Source of the DNA: Flavobacteriales bacterium
GTDB taxonomy: Bacteria; Bacteroidota; Bacteroidia; Flavobacteriales_D; Crocinitomicaceae
NCBI GenBank assembly: GCA_022361195.1
Contig: JAKSBJ010000276.1
Location: forward strand, 1 to 63,873
Direction: 5' to 3'
DNA: 63,873 nt
Shown here: positions 1 through 9,591 of the stretch, piece by piece
Position numbering within the stretch: position 1 is the first letter of the stretch
How the letters are laid out: every line of letters begins with the position of its first letter
Notes under the pieces: generated by a model
The model's database searches: none
Seen by the model: the letters and a program-made list of their open reading frames with translations, nothing else
What the model was told of the DNA's origin: nothing
Translations under genes and position numbers: made by a program

Positions 1-36
1 AGATATTCAGTGTATTAAAAAACAAACAAAATAAAT

Positions 37-441
37 ATGGAAAATCAAATTATTAGATCGTTGACATTTCAGGATGGAAATGCAGAGAAAGCGATGAACT
101 TTTATGTTGAATTATTCGATAATTCTAAGGTCATAAGTGTAAATCGATGGGGAGATCAACAGCAACCGGAGCTCGCTGGGAAAATCATGCAAGCAACATT
201 TGAATTGGATGGGAACCTTTTTATGTGCAGCGATAGCCCTCCTATTCATGAGTGGAACTTCACGCCAGCAGTGTCAATGTATATAGAGTGTGAAAGTGAA
301 AGCGAAATTGTAAGGTTGAATGAAAAACTGTCGGAGAATGGAAAAGTAATGATGTCTATAGACTTCGACTACGGATTTAGCACAAAATTTGGATTTGTTC
401 AGGATCAGTTTGGAGTGTCTTGGCAATTGAACTTAAAATAA
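37..441 (+). CDS. VOC family (PhnB-like glyoxalase fold) protein
   Basis: A 134-residue single-module protein of the vicinal oxygen chelate superfamily, in the PhnB/3-demethylubiquinone methyltransferase-like branch. Family hallmarks are the N-terminal stretch FQDGNAEKAMNFYVELF (residues 11-27), the central strand around LFMCSDSPP, and the C-terminal FGFVQDQFGVSWQL, typical of the last beta strands of the fold. Members are cytoplasmic, and most of this branch have no known substrate. The ATG at 37 is the first in frame, and a clear terminator follows the stop, so the gene is the end of its transcript. What lies upstream is outside the window. Confidence 0.85.
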   Translation: MENQIIRSLTFQDGNAEKAMNFYVELFDNSKVISVNRWGDQQQPELAGKIMQATFELDGNLFMCSDSPPIHEWNFTPAVSMYIECESESEIVRLNEKLSENGKVMMSIDFDYGFSTKFGFVQDQFGVSWQLNLK

Positions 442-458
442 TTCACTAATTGAAAGTT

Positions 459-490
459 AAAGACGTCATCAACCAATGGCGTCTTTTTTT
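459..490 (+). terminator. Intrinsic terminator after the VOC gene
   Basis: The arms AAAGACG (459-465) and CGTCTTT (480-486) can pair as a hairpin with a 14-base loop and run into a T tract. It sits 18 bases after the VOC stop codon. Confidence 0.75.
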
Positions 491-772
491 GTTATAAACC
501 CATAATCTTCCTCCACCTCCTTACACTCTCGTGGTTAATCTTCCAGCGATTTTTCGTGTCCAATCGTTTCAGTCGGTGGAGGAAGAGTCTATTTGAGGGG
601 CTTGAACCTTCTAGATCGGCCTGAATCGAAATCGCTGTAAGAAGTATCAGAGAATAGAATTTTTGCAAACGTCCAACTTTTTGGCCACCCTTCTTAGAAA
701 TTTTGAGTAACCAAATCTCCACAAATCCATGGAGCACAAAAAAAGCCCAACCTTTCGATTGAGCTTCTTGAG
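491..772. other. Non-coding stretch between VOC terminator and tRNA-Gln
   Basis: No convincing gene was seen. The only long open frame (492-818, minus) runs through the tRNA gene, has no family resemblance and is taken as spurious. The stretch may hold 3' trailer sequence of the tRNA transcript, but no terminator hairpin was obvious. Confidence 0.5.
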
Positions 773-845
773 TTGTCCCACTAGGGCTCGAACCTAGACT
801 CTTTTGGACCAAAACCAAACGTGTTGCCAGTTACACCATGGGACA
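773..845 (-). tRNA. tRNA-Gln (anticodon TTG)
   Basis: Read on the minus strand, the acceptor arms TGTCCCA (845-839) and TGGGACA (780-774) pair perfectly. The T arm contains GGTTCGAGCC. The anticodon stem TTTGG/CCAAA encloses the seven-base loop TTTTGGT, giving anticodon TTG, which reads CAA (Gln). The discriminator base is A at 773. The 3' CCA is not encoded (the next bases read CT), as is common in Bacteroidota. The length of 73 bases is normal. Confidence 0.95.
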
Positions 846-1034
846 ATAAAACTCCGTCTTTGTTGAACTTTTCCAACTACGGGAGGGCAAATTTACAACA
901 TTTTTCTTTTTGGTCAACAAAATCCTAAAAAAACTTAATAATGAATTTCTAGATTCAACCTCAATGGTATTTAGCCGTTTTCATAGAAAATCCCCGAAAA
1001 AAATTTTTAAATTCGCACAGCTTAATTAACGATA

Positions 1035-4000
1035 ATGGACTATAAAAAACTGAATAATTATATCGGATGGATGGTTTTTATTTTTGCGACCACCGTCTAT
1101 ATCATGACGCTCGAATCAACAGCTTCTTTGTGGGACTGTGGTGAGTACATTACAACAGCCTATAAATTAGAGGTTGGTCACCCGCCGGGAGCGCCTTTGT
1201 TCATGATGCTTGGACGATTGTTTTGTATGTTCGTTCCGGCCGAGAGTGCGGCCTACATGGTTAACGTTTTATCCGGCCTCTCTAGTTCATTTACCGTTTT
1301 ATTCTTATTCTGGACCATTACCATGTTGGCAAGAAAAACCCTTCTTTCAGGAGTGGTTTCGATCTTCAAAACATCAACTGACAATGGTTTAGGAGACTTA
1401 GAAGGAGAAGAAAAATCAAAAAACAGAACCCTTTCTGAAGGTCAAAAATGGGCCGTTTTAGGAAGTGGTTTGGTTGGAGCCTTGGTTTACACCTTTACTG
1501 ACTCAGCTTGGTTCTCAGCGGTTGAGGGTGAGGTATATGCCATGTCATCGTTCTTTACAGCTATTGTAGTTTGGGCCATATTTAAGTGGGAGTACGAACT
1601 TGGAATTTTAGCTGATGATCCTGAATCGGATGCTTTAAAAGGAAAAAATCCAGATCGTTGGTTGATCTTTATCTTCTTCATGATTGGACTTTCTATTGGG
1701 GTCCATCTCTTGAACCTCCTTTGTATTCCGGCCATTGCCTACGTTATTTACTTTAGAAAATACAAAGAAACCACTGCACTCGGATTCATTTTAACGGGTG
1801 TGATTGGAATTACTGCATTAGGATTAATTCAAGCCGTGATTATTCCTGGAACAATTGCTTTGGCTGGTTCTATCGAGCTTTGGTTTACAAATAGCCTTGG
1901 AATGCCTTTCAACACTGGAACGGTTTTCTTCTTTATGCTCATTTTGGGATTGATTGTTGCCGGATTAATTTGGACCCGAAAAAATGGAAAACAAATTGTA
2001 AACACCGCCATTTGGTGTATGTCCATGATCTTTATTGGATACTCTTGTTTTGCCATGATTGTGATTCGATCAAACGCCAATACACCGCTTGACGAAAACG
2101 ATCCTGAAACACTGGTACAACTTGAGTCTTACTTAAAACGTGAGCAATATGGTGATTGGCCAATTGTTTATGGACACTACTTTAACTCTGAATTGAATCC
2201 AAGAAATGAGTGGGATGATATGAGTCCTATTTATTTGAGAAGATATGTTGTAATTGATGGACGTGGAAAAGATACCAAAGGGTTCAAAACCATGGAAGAA
2301 GCAGAGGCTTACAAAGCTAAAGCTGGTGGAAAAGAAATTGTAGAGAAGTATTTCATGACCTATGATGGTGCGCATGACAAACCAACTTACAATCCTAAAC
2401 AATCTACCTTCTTCCCTCGAATGTACAGTCCTGAGGGTCGTCACGTACAAGGCTATAAATCATGGTCGGGCCATAAAGGAGATCGTACTCCAACTATGGG
2501 AGAAAACCTCGTTTACTTTGGTGCATATCAGGTAAACTGGATGTACTGGCGTTATTTCATGTGGAACTTCTCCGGTAGACAAAGTGATGAACAAGGTCAC
2601 GGAGCTCCGCTTCATGGAAACTGGATTACCGGTTTAAATTTCATTGATAAACACCACATTGGAGATCAAACAAAAGCTCCATCGATGGTCACCGAAAATC
2701 CATCTAACAATAAATTTTACATGCTTCCTTTCATCTTAGGATTGATGGGATTCATTTTCATGTTGAACAAATCAACCAAAGGCTGGTGGATTGTGATGTT
2801 GCTCTTCCTCTTAACCGGATTTGCGATTATTATCTACCTGAACCAAAAACCGTACGAACCACGTGAAAGGGATTATGCTTATGCCGCCTCTTTCTATTCA
2901 TTCTCCATTTGGGTTGGAATGGGAGTATTGGCCTTGTATGATGCTTTCAAAAACATGATTTGGAAAGAACTGGGAATCATTGTCGGATCGATGCTGGTGT
3001 TAGCCGGAATATTTGCAGCTGCGCAAGATACCACGGCAGTTATGAGTATGCTTTACATTGCCTTTGTTATTGGTGGAGCCTTTGCACTTATGATAGGCTT
3101 GCGAAAAACACTTCAGAACGAAGCCAGTGGAGCCATAATAGCGGCTATGCTCGCCCTCCCGGTTCCAATTATTATGGGATTCCAGTCGTGGGATGATCAT
3201 GACAGAAGTGGACGTTATACGGCCCGTGCCCTACCAAACAACTACTTACAAAGTTGTGACAAAAACGCAATTATCTTCACCAATGGTGATAATGATACTT
3301 TCCCGCTTTGGTATTTACAAGAGGTTGAAGGTGTTGGAACAGATGTAAGGGTATGTAACCTGAGTCTATTAAATACAGATTGGTACACCGAGCAAATGAC
3401 ACGTAGAGCTTATGAGTCAGATCCATTACCAATTTCATTCGCTGAGGAGCAATATCGTCAGCATGGTAATTTGGATTACCTCTATGTACTCGGAACTAAT
3501 GAGTTGACCATGAGAGATCCTCAAATCTTACCAAAATGGAAGACCATTATTGATAAGAAAATTGAGACGAATCCAAATGAGTTTAAGGCTGGTTTCTCGG
3601 ATGCATGTACAGCACTTTATGGAATCTTAGCGAACTCTAAGTTTGCTGAGAAAAGACCGGAAACATTGGAGAAAATTCCATCCATGGATTCTACTTCAAC
3701 TTACTATGAATTCAGAAACCTCATCTTTAACTTATTGCAAAAGGGAGCTGAATTTGAGTTGGTTGAAAACCAGTTAATGGCCATTCAAAATGTAATGATC
3801 AACTTCAACGACCAATTCGATTACCTACCAGGTGATTATGCGATGGACTTCTTGAAGCATGAGGAAAATATGGAAGATAGAGGTCAAGGAAACTTCATCT
3901 TTATTTTACCATCTAAAGGGTTGAGTGTTGATGTAGATGAGAAGAAAGTTCTTGCTACCGGCATTATCGATGAAAAAGATGAGCACAGAATGGTGGACGC

Positions 4001-5006
4001 TATTCGTTGGAAGATTCCAAAACAAACCATCTTTAAAGCTGATTTGATGATCCTGGATATGGTTTCTCACTTTGATTGGGAAAGACCAATTTACTTTGCA
4101 AGTTCAGCAGAGAGCAGCACTTACTTAGGATTACACAAATACTTCTACTCTGAAGGGTTGGTTTACAAATTGGTTCCTATCGAGGTAGATCCAAACCGTA
4201 ATCCAAATTCACTAGGTGAAGTGAACAAGGACAAAATGTACACCAACTTAATGGAGGTATTTGAATGGGGTAATATGGAAAAACCAGGTGTTTTAGTTGA
4301 TTACTATACGCGTCGTTTAACCAACAACTACCGTGTTCAGTTTAGCGTATTGGCCGATGCTTACGCAGAGGAATACGAGGAAAGTAGAGCTTGGATTGAA
4401 TACCTTGAGAACCTTCCTGATTCAACAGTTGATGAAAACATGGTAATTGCTAAACCAGATATTCCTGGTGTTCCAAATTACATTCGTGATGTAAAAGTTG
4501 GAGATATTCCGGATGAGATTTCATTGGCAAAAGCTGTTATGAACGAGAGTCAAAAGAAAGTAACTGAGGTATTGAACAAAAGTTTTGAGGTTATGCCTCA
4601 CGAAAATGTTCCTTTCGGTAAAGTAATGCCATCGTACATCACAACTTACTACATGGTAGGTGATGAGGAAAATGCTGAAAAGTACAGTCTTATCATGATG
4701 GACTTATTTGAAGAGGAGATGACATATTACTTAGATGTTGAACCTGAGTTTAGTGGGCGAATGATCGACGATATGTTTAGTGCTTATCGTGGTATCTTCT
4801 CAATCTATCAGGCTAGTCAGGTGTATGGAACAAATGAAGATTTCAAACTACAAATTGAAACAAGATTTAATACTCAAACATCTTTAGTTTGTTCAGGTTT
4901 AATTCCAATTAGAAAATACAGCCCGGCTTCAAGACAAAAAATTCTTGGAACATTCGACGCCTTCTTCCAAAGAATTGGTGTGAATTGTGACGCATTAGGT
5001 CTCTAA
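1035..5006 (+). CDS. DUF2723 family multi-pass membrane protein (GT-C-like)
   Basis: A 1323-residue integral membrane protein with the N-terminal DUF2723 domain (about residues 10-190). The signature SLWDCGEYI carries D34 and E37 in the first extracytoplasmic loop, as in GT-C glycosyltransferases, and GHPPGAP follows. Many hydrophobic segments span about residues 10-720, with a large soluble insert near 350-560. The C-terminal 600 residues are soluble. Family members are thought to act in protein O-glycosylation or lipid-linked sugar transfer across the inner membrane, but this is not proven here. The length is usual for Bacteroidota. A polysaccharide deacetylase starts six bases after its stop, suggesting an envelope-glycan operon. 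Confidence 0.9.
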   Translation: MDYKKLNNYIGWMVFIFATTVYIMTLESTASLWDCGEYITTAYKLEVGHPPGAPLFMMLGRLFCMFVPAESAAYMVNVLSGLSSSFTVLFLFWTITMLARKTLLSGVVSIFKTSTDNGLGDLEGEEKSKNRTLSEGQKWAVLGSGLVGALVYTFTDSAWFSAVEGEVYAMSSFFTAIVVWAIFKWEYELGILADDPESDALKGKNPDRWLIFIFFMIGLSIGVHLLNLLCIPAIAYVIYFRKYKETTALGFILTGVIGITALGLIQAVIIPGTIALAGSIELWFTNSLGMPFNTGTVFFFMLILGLIVAGLIWTRKNGKQIVNTAIWCMSMIFIGYSCFAMIVIRSNANTPLDENDPETLVQLESYLKREQYGDWPIVYGHYFNSELNPRNEWDDMSPIYLRRYVVIDGRGKDTKGFKTMEEAEAYKAKAGGKEIVEKYFMTYDGAHDKPTYNPKQSTFFPRMYSPEGRHVQGYKSWSGHKGDRTPTMGENLVYFGAYQVNWMYWRYFMWNFSGRQSDEQGHGAPLHGNWITGLNFIDKHHIGDQTKAPSMVTENPSNNKFYMLPFILGLMGFIFMLNKSTKGWWIVMLLFLLTGFAIIIYLNQKPYEPRERDYAYAASFYSFSIWVGMGVLALYDAFKNMIWKELGIIVGSMLVLAGIFAAAQDTTAVMSMLYIAFVIGGAFALMIGLRKTLQNEASGAIIAAMLALPVPIIMGFQSWDDHDRSGRYTARALPNNYLQSCDKNAIIFTNGDNDTFPLWYLQEVEGVGTDVRVCNLSLLNTDWYTEQMTRRAYESDPLPISFAEEQYRQHGNLDYLYVLGTNELTMRDPQILPKWKTIIDKKIETNPNEFKAGFSDACTALYGILANSKFAEKRPETLEKIPSMDSTSTYYEFRNLIFNLLQKGAEFELVENQLMAIQNVMINFNDQFDYLPGDYAMDFLKHEENMEDRGQGNFIFILPSKGLSVDVDEKKVLATGIIDEKDEHRMVDAIRWKIPKQTIFKADLMILDMVSHFDWERPIYFASSAESSTYLGLHKYFYSEGLVYKLVPIEVDPNRNPNSLGEVNKDKMYTNLMEVFEWGNMEKPGVLVDYYTRRLTNNYRVQFSVLADAYAEEYEESRAWIEYLENLPDSTVDENMVIAKPDIPGVPNYIRDVKVGDIPDEISLAKAVMNESQKKVTEVLNKSFEVMPHENVPFGKVMPSYITTYYMVGDEENAEKYSLIMMDLFEEEMTYYLDVEPEFSGRMIDDMFSAYRGIFSIYQASQVYGTNEDFKLQIETRFNTQTSLVCSGLIPIRKYSPASRQKILGTFDAFFQRIGVNCDALGL

Positions 5007-5012
5007 ATTGAG

Positions 5013-5639
5013 ATGAGATATTTTAAAAATCCCAAGTGGCTAAGGTTTCTTTACCCTGATGCCATTTGGGATTTTTCTTTTTTGCAGGAGAAAGTTATCT
5101 ACCTCACCTTTGATGATGGCCCCGATGCAGAAACCACACCATGGCTTTTAGATCTATTAAAGCAATACAAGGCCCCCAGCACCTTTTTTTGCCTGGGGAA
5201 GAACATAGAGGCGGAACCTGAGTTAATTGAACGGAGCAAGGCTGAAGGACACCTTATTTGTAATCATTCTTACTCTCATCCTAACGGTCTAAAAACCCCA
5301 CACGACGATTATGTCAATAATATGCTCAAAGGAGCCGAAATTACAGGCAGCAAATTATATCGTCCACCCTACGGAAAAATAAAAACCACTCAATACAAAA
5401 CCCTCCGTAAAAAACACGGTTTTAAAGCTGTTTTTTGGAGTGTCTTGACTTACGATTTTGATGCTTCACTAAATAGTGAACATCGGCTTAATATGGTTCG
5501 AAAATTAACCCACCCTGGAGCGGTGCTTGTTTTTCATGATTCTAAAAAAGCCTTTCCACAACTAAAACAAGAACTTCCACTTTTATTAGAAGAATGGACG
5601 AGTCAAGGCTATTCTTTTAAGTCCATTGAGAACTTATAA
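5013..5639 (+). CDS. Polysaccharide deacetylase family protein (NodB domain)
   Basis: A 208-residue NodB-homology (CE4) protein. The metal-binding motif 1 is TFDDGPD (residues 32-38, D34/D35) and motif 2 is HSYSHP (H85, H89). RPPYGK gives motif 3, and FHD near the C-terminus matches the last conserved motif. These enzymes remove acetyl groups from N-acetylated sugars in peptidoglycan or surface polysaccharide. No signal peptide is evident. The gene follows the DUF2723 gene with a six-base gap, so the two are probably co-transcribed. Its last six bases overlap the end of the convergent LytTR gene. Confidence 0.9.
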   Translation: MRYFKNPKWLRFLYPDAIWDFSFLQEKVIYLTFDDGPDAETTPWLLDLLKQYKAPSTFFCLGKNIEAEPELIERSKAEGHLICNHSYSHPNGLKTPHDDYVNNMLKGAEITGSKLYRPPYGKIKTTQYKTLRKKHGFKAVFWSVLTYDFDASLNSEHRLNMVRKLTHPGAVLVFHDSKKAFPQLKQELPLLLEEWTSQGYSFKSIENL

Positions 5640-6344
5640 CCTTTTAAACAAGCGAAATACGTCTTCTTTTCTGTTTTGGCTTACCGGAATCATTTTTCCA
5701 CCAATTAAGAGGCTACTTTTATCAAATCCATCCACCTGCTCGGTATTGACCACATATGAACGGTGAACTCGCTTTAATCCGGATGATTTTACCTCCTGTT
5801 GAAAATGATTAAGATTAAATGAAAGAATGTGCTTCCCGCTTTTGGTGTATACCTGGCAATAACTTCCATCTGCCTCAATGTATAAGATATCCTCTATTTT
5901 GATTTTTCGGTAGTACGAACCACTTTTGACAAAAATAGAATCAAAGGACGATTGCTCTTCCACCAAAACTGATTCATTGTACTTGTGCATAGCCAGTTCA
6001 ATTGATATAACCAAATCTTTCAAATTATAGGGTTTGGTTAAAAAGGCATGCGGTCGGGTTTCCAATGCCCGATTAATAAACTGTGAGCCTGTATTGGCCG
6101 ATATGTAAATGATAGGAACCGCTGTTAATTCATTAATTTCCTGGGCCAACTCAATACCATCCAATTTTCCTTTAATCTGAATGTCCATTAAAACCAAATC
6201 GGGTTGTTTTTTTTCGATGATATCCAGTGCCTCGTCATCTGATATTGCTGTTCCCACAACTTCAAATCCACTCTTTATTAAATCATCTTTTAAATCCTCC
6301 GCTACCAGCACCTCATCTTCTACAATTAATAATTTTACTTTCAT
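5634..6344 (-). CDS. LytTR-family response regulator
   Basis: A 236-residue cytoplasmic regulator with an N-terminal receiver domain (about 3-120; phospho-acceptor D54 in VLMDIQIKG, acidic pair E9/D10) and a C-terminal LytTR DNA-binding domain (about 135-234; IEADGSYCQVYT and VHRSYVVN are typical). The ATG overlaps the stop of the upstream kinase gene by four bases, so kinase and regulator are translationally coupled and almost certainly form a two-component pair. LytTR regulators bind paired direct repeats, but no target site was identified. Confidence 0.95.
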   Translation of the reverse strand: MKVKLLIVEDEVLVAEDLKDDLIKSGFEVVGTAISDDEALDIIEKKQPDLVLMDIQIKGKLDGIELAQEINELTAVPIIYISANTGSQFINRALETRPHAFLTKPYNLKDLVISIELAMHKYNESVLVEEQSSFDSIFVKSGSYYRKIKIEDILYIEADGSYCQVYTKSGKHILSFNLNHFQQEVKSSGLKRVHRSYVVNTEQVDGFDKSSLLIGGKMIPVSQNRKEDVFRLFKRL

Positions 6345-8302
6345 TCAATTCGTTTATAGTCTTTTATAAAAATGGTATAATTCATTCCGTTAGAATCGTC
6401 TAAAATCCAATTACCTCTCAGTTGTCGCATCAAGGATTTTATCAGTCGCATTCCAAAGGTTTTATCTGTGTCCAGGTGGTTAACAGCTCCTTTTCCGTTA
6501 TCTGAAACCTCTATTTTTAATTCTTCATTTTTCTCTTCTAGTTGAATGCGCAAAATGGCATGTTCAACTTCTTGATAAGCATGCTTAAAGGCATTGGTTA
6601 TGAGCTCATTTATAATCAAGCCCAAAGGGATAGCGGTTTCTACATCCAGCTTAATAACGTCAAAATTCATTTGTACTTCAACGTCCTCCTTTTCCAAGCC
6701 AAATGTACTCATGAGTCCATCCACTAATTTTTCAATATAACTGCTCATTTCAATCCCGGAAAAATCGTCATTGCTATACAACATTTTGTGAATGAGTCCC
6801 ATCGCATGCACTCTATCCTTTCCTTCCAGAATTGCCTGCCGAGCTGCATCATCATCCATACTTTTTTCCTGCAAACTCAATAAGCTTGATACCAACTGTA
6901 AGTTGTTTTTTACCCGATGGTGAATTTCGCCCAACAGCAGCTCGTTTTCTTGGTTCTTCTTTTCAATTAAGCGTTTTTGCTCACGGGTTTTTCGTAAACG
7001 ATAAAAAATCAAGGCAAGAGACACCAAAACCAAACAAAGAATCACAATTACCAGCATAATAATCTTTTCCTGATTGGCCTTTTGTACTGATACGACCTTA
7101 ATTTCCTGTTGATGCTTTAAGTCCGACAATTCTTGCTCCCGATCATATTGGTATTGTAATTGTTTTTGAAAAGCCTCTTGCTCGGTTTCAAGATTTTGCA
7201 AACTGTCTCTCATTTGAATCTCCAACTCATACATATCCAAACTCTCCTTATAGCGACCCTGAGCTTTATATACCTTTTTTAAAACCTCCGCTGTTCCTTT
7301 GATGTTATAGGGATGGCCCATTTGTTGAGCCATATCATGTCCCTTTTTGGCATATTGTTCTGACAAAGCAATTTCCCCTTTTTCAAAGTAGTTTTTTGCT
7401 AAATTGGAATAAGAGATAGATGTTCCGGCAGCATCTCCTTCCTTTTTAAAAAAAAACAAAGCACTATCGAGGTAATAAATGGAGGAATCATACAATTTTT
7501 CCATATGCATTAAATGACCCAGGCTCAAATAAGCAGAAGCTTTTCCTCTATCATGACCGTTCTTATAACTCAATTTAAGACTTTCATTAAAGCAATTTCT
7601 CGCTTTATCAATTTCCCAGACTGCACGATAAATTGCACCTACATTAATTGAAATTTGAGCTTGTCCAACCGTATTTTCAGTTTGTCGATACATCTCCAAT
7701 GCTTGTTCGTAATAATCCAATGCTCTTGCCGTATCACCCTGATGTTCGTAGATATAGGCAATGTTGTTCACTGAAATGGCTATTTCTTCCAAGTCTGCCC
7801 CTCTGGCCTGATCAATCTTCAAACTCATTAAAAAATAATCCAACGACTTTAAGGCATCTCCCCGATAATTGTAAACCATTCCAATGTTGTTCAGGTTAAT
7901 CGAAATTCCATCATAGTCGTGATGGGAGGCGTGAATTTTTAGGGCTTCATTATAGTACTTCATAGCATGATCATATTCACCTATTTCCTGATAATAAAAA
8001 CCCATATTTCCTCCTGCATCAGCTTGGAGTCCTAAAAAAGAATTTCGATCATGTTCAGAAAGATCCTTTTTCAGATTTTCCTGAGCAATTTCATAGGCTA
8101 TTTGATTAAGAGACAACAGTGTATCAAAGTTTTCTACATAAAGTATTACCGACAAGTCAATGTAAGCCTTGGTTCGGATAGTATCAGGTTCAGAATTGGC
8201 TGTTAGTTTCCAAATCGAATCCAACTGGGCTTTTTGTTCATTTTCCTGACCAAAAGTCAATGTCACTAATAAAAGAAAAAGGCTGCTAATAAGGGTTTTC
8301 AT
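6341..8302 (-). CDS. TPR-domain sensor histidine kinase (HisKA_2 type)
   Basis: A 653-residue kinase. The signal peptide ends at TFGQ (about residue 19, with Gln after the likely cleavage site). It is followed by about seven tetratricopeptide repeats (about 90-380) in the periplasm, a coiled-coil linker, one membrane segment (about 413-435), then a HisKA_2 dimerisation domain with EIHHRVKNNLQ near residues 459-469 and an HATPase_c domain (NELITNAFKHA, DNGKGA). Periplasmic TPRs suggest that a protein partner is sensed. It overlaps the LytTR regulator gene by four bases. The first 100 bases upstream contain no clear TAnnTTTG box. Confidence 0.93.
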   Translation of the reverse strand: MKTLISSLFLLLVTLTFGQENEQKAQLDSIWKLTANSEPDTIRTKAYIDLSVILYVENFDTLLSLNQIAYEIAQENLKKDLSEHDRNSFLGLQADAGGNMGFYYQEIGEYDHAMKYYNEALKIHASHHDYDGISINLNNIGMVYNYRGDALKSLDYFLMSLKIDQARGADLEEIAISVNNIAYIYEHQGDTARALDYYEQALEMYRQTENTVGQAQISINVGAIYRAVWEIDKARNCFNESLKLSYKNGHDRGKASAYLSLGHLMHMEKLYDSSIYYLDSALFFFKKEGDAAGTSISYSNLAKNYFEKGEIALSEQYAKKGHDMAQQMGHPYNIKGTAEVLKKVYKAQGRYKESLDMYELEIQMRDSLQNLETEQEAFQKQLQYQYDREQELSDLKHQQEIKVVSVQKANQEKIIMLVIVILCLVLVSLALIFYRLRKTREQKRLIEKKNQENELLLGEIHHRVKNNLQLVSSLLSLQEKSMDDDAARQAILEGKDRVHAMGLIHKMLYSNDDFSGIEMSSYIEKLVDGLMSTFGLEKEDVEVQMNFDVIKLDVETAIPLGLIINELITNAFKHAYQEVEHAILRIQLEEKNEELKIEVSDNGKGAVNHLDTDKTFGMRLIKSLMRQLRGNWILDDSNGMNYTIFIKDYKRIE

Positions 8303-8440
8303 TCATAAAGTAAATAGAGGTGTTTACAAAAACAAAAATGGAGTTCACAAAAAGGCCGCTATTATTCCAGACCACACCCATAGTTTTGATTTAAAATCCT
8401 GCCCAAAACTCCATGGATTGTTTTATCAAAAAAAAGAATT

Positions 8441-9505
8441 ATGAAATTGAAAAAGAAATTTAGTACTGTATTTATTTCGCTTCTCTTGCTTTCCTGCGGA
8501 AAAGATGTAACGATCTGTGTAGATGGAGATTTGAATCCTGCAGAGCCGGGAAGCTATACGTATAACTGGTGTGGTGAGAATGCCGATGAAGTACAATGGA
8601 CAACAGGTGATGGTAATACTTACCTGGGAAATAGTATCACCTTAGATTTTCACCAAAAAGGAACTCACTATTTGAATGTTTATGCTGAAAATAAGCGAAA
8701 AAATAGCAGTGAACAACTTGAAATAAACGTAGGAACCAGAGAAGCCAGGGTGGAACTGTACGATTGCGCTGGAAATACTCAAAATTATCCTCACTTTAGA
8801 GCTTATGTTTATAATAATCGATCCGAACTACAAACGGATTTGAGAAATGGAAACTTTAACGGATGTATAGATTCTATCACACTGGAGTCCTCTTATTACT
8901 ATAACAACACTAACGATCATAGCGTGCAAACAGCAGTAGGAGGATTTAAAGGATTGGGTAATGGTCAACATCTTATTTACGTGAGAGAATACGATCATAT
9001 ATCCAGTGCAAATCTACACCGAAACAACTTGCTTCCTATTCTCAACAATGGTGATCTAACCAATATTAACATTGACAATGGGGCTGCTTTTGATCAAATT
9101 TTAATGGTTAACATTAACAATCAGCTGTACAGTGAAGAAAATGCTTTTATTCAGAATTTTTTATCCAAAACGTTTGTACTAACGGATGTCACGCTGAACG
9201 ATGTTGCTATTGGTGTATCAGATTGCAATACCGATGACAAGATGATTTTTAATTTGGATGGAAGTTGGGAACATAATGTAGGTGACAACGATTGTTCTGG
9301 AGGACAGACCAACAGTGCTGGAACCTATTATGGTTGGGCCAATTGTACTACCTCCTTAAATAGTACCAGTTTAGGCTTAATCGTAAATTCGGGATCATTT
9401 TTAGATGCATCCTCTGTTACCCTCACTTATGTATCATCTAACCAATTTAACTTACACATGACCGTCGGGGCAAATTATATGGTTCAGCAATACACAGCTT
9501 TTTAG
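8441..9505 (+). CDS. Hypothetical lipoprotein
   Basis: A 354-residue exported protein. A basic N-terminus, a hydrophobic run and the lipobox LLSC (C19) predict a lipoprotein. After the lipobox comes an Ig/PKD-like beta-sandwich (about 25-100, with GDGNTY and GTHYLNVYAENK). The rest is Asn/Ser/Tyr-rich beta structure. The C-terminal third (about 245-354) contains Cys pairs and the phrase FNLDGSWEHNVG, reminiscent of lipocalin-like domains in Bacteroidota lipoproteins. Function unknown. It is monocistronic, ending at a strong bidirectional terminator. Confidence 0.8.
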   Translation: MKLKKKFSTVFISLLLLSCGKDVTICVDGDLNPAEPGSYTYNWCGENADEVQWTTGDGNTYLGNSITLDFHQKGTHYLNVYAENKRKNSSEQLEINVGTREARVELYDCAGNTQNYPHFRAYVYNNRSELQTDLRNGNFNGCIDSITLESSYYYNNTNDHSVQTAVGGFKGLGNGQHLIYVREYDHISSANLHRNNLLPILNNGDLTNINIDNGAAFDQILMVNINNQLYSEENAFIQNFLSKTFVLTDVTLNDVAIGVSDCNTDDKMIFNLDGSWEHNVGDNDCSGGQTNSAGTYYGWANCTTSLNSTSLGLIVNSGSFLDASSVTLTYVSSNQFNLHMTVGANYMVQQYTAF

Positions 9506-9527
9506 ATTTTTTAGCTCAGTATGTACA

Positions 9528-9556
9528 AAAAAACCCGGCCATGAGCCGGGTTTTGC
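9528..9556. terminator. Bidirectional intrinsic terminator
   Basis: The arms AAAACCCGGC (9530-9539) and GCCGGGTTTT (9545-9554) form a ten-base-pair GC-rich stem with the loop CATGA, flanked by A and T tracts on both sides. It lies between the convergent lipoprotein gene (+) and barrel gene (-) and probably serves both. Confidence 0.9.
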
Positions 9557-9591
9557 ATTTATTTAGATGTATGTTGCTATTATTTTGGAGG

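Noticed and set aside
492..818. Minus-strand open frame near the tRNA
   Set aside because: It runs through the tRNA-Gln gene and its translation is basic and unlike any family; treated as spurious.
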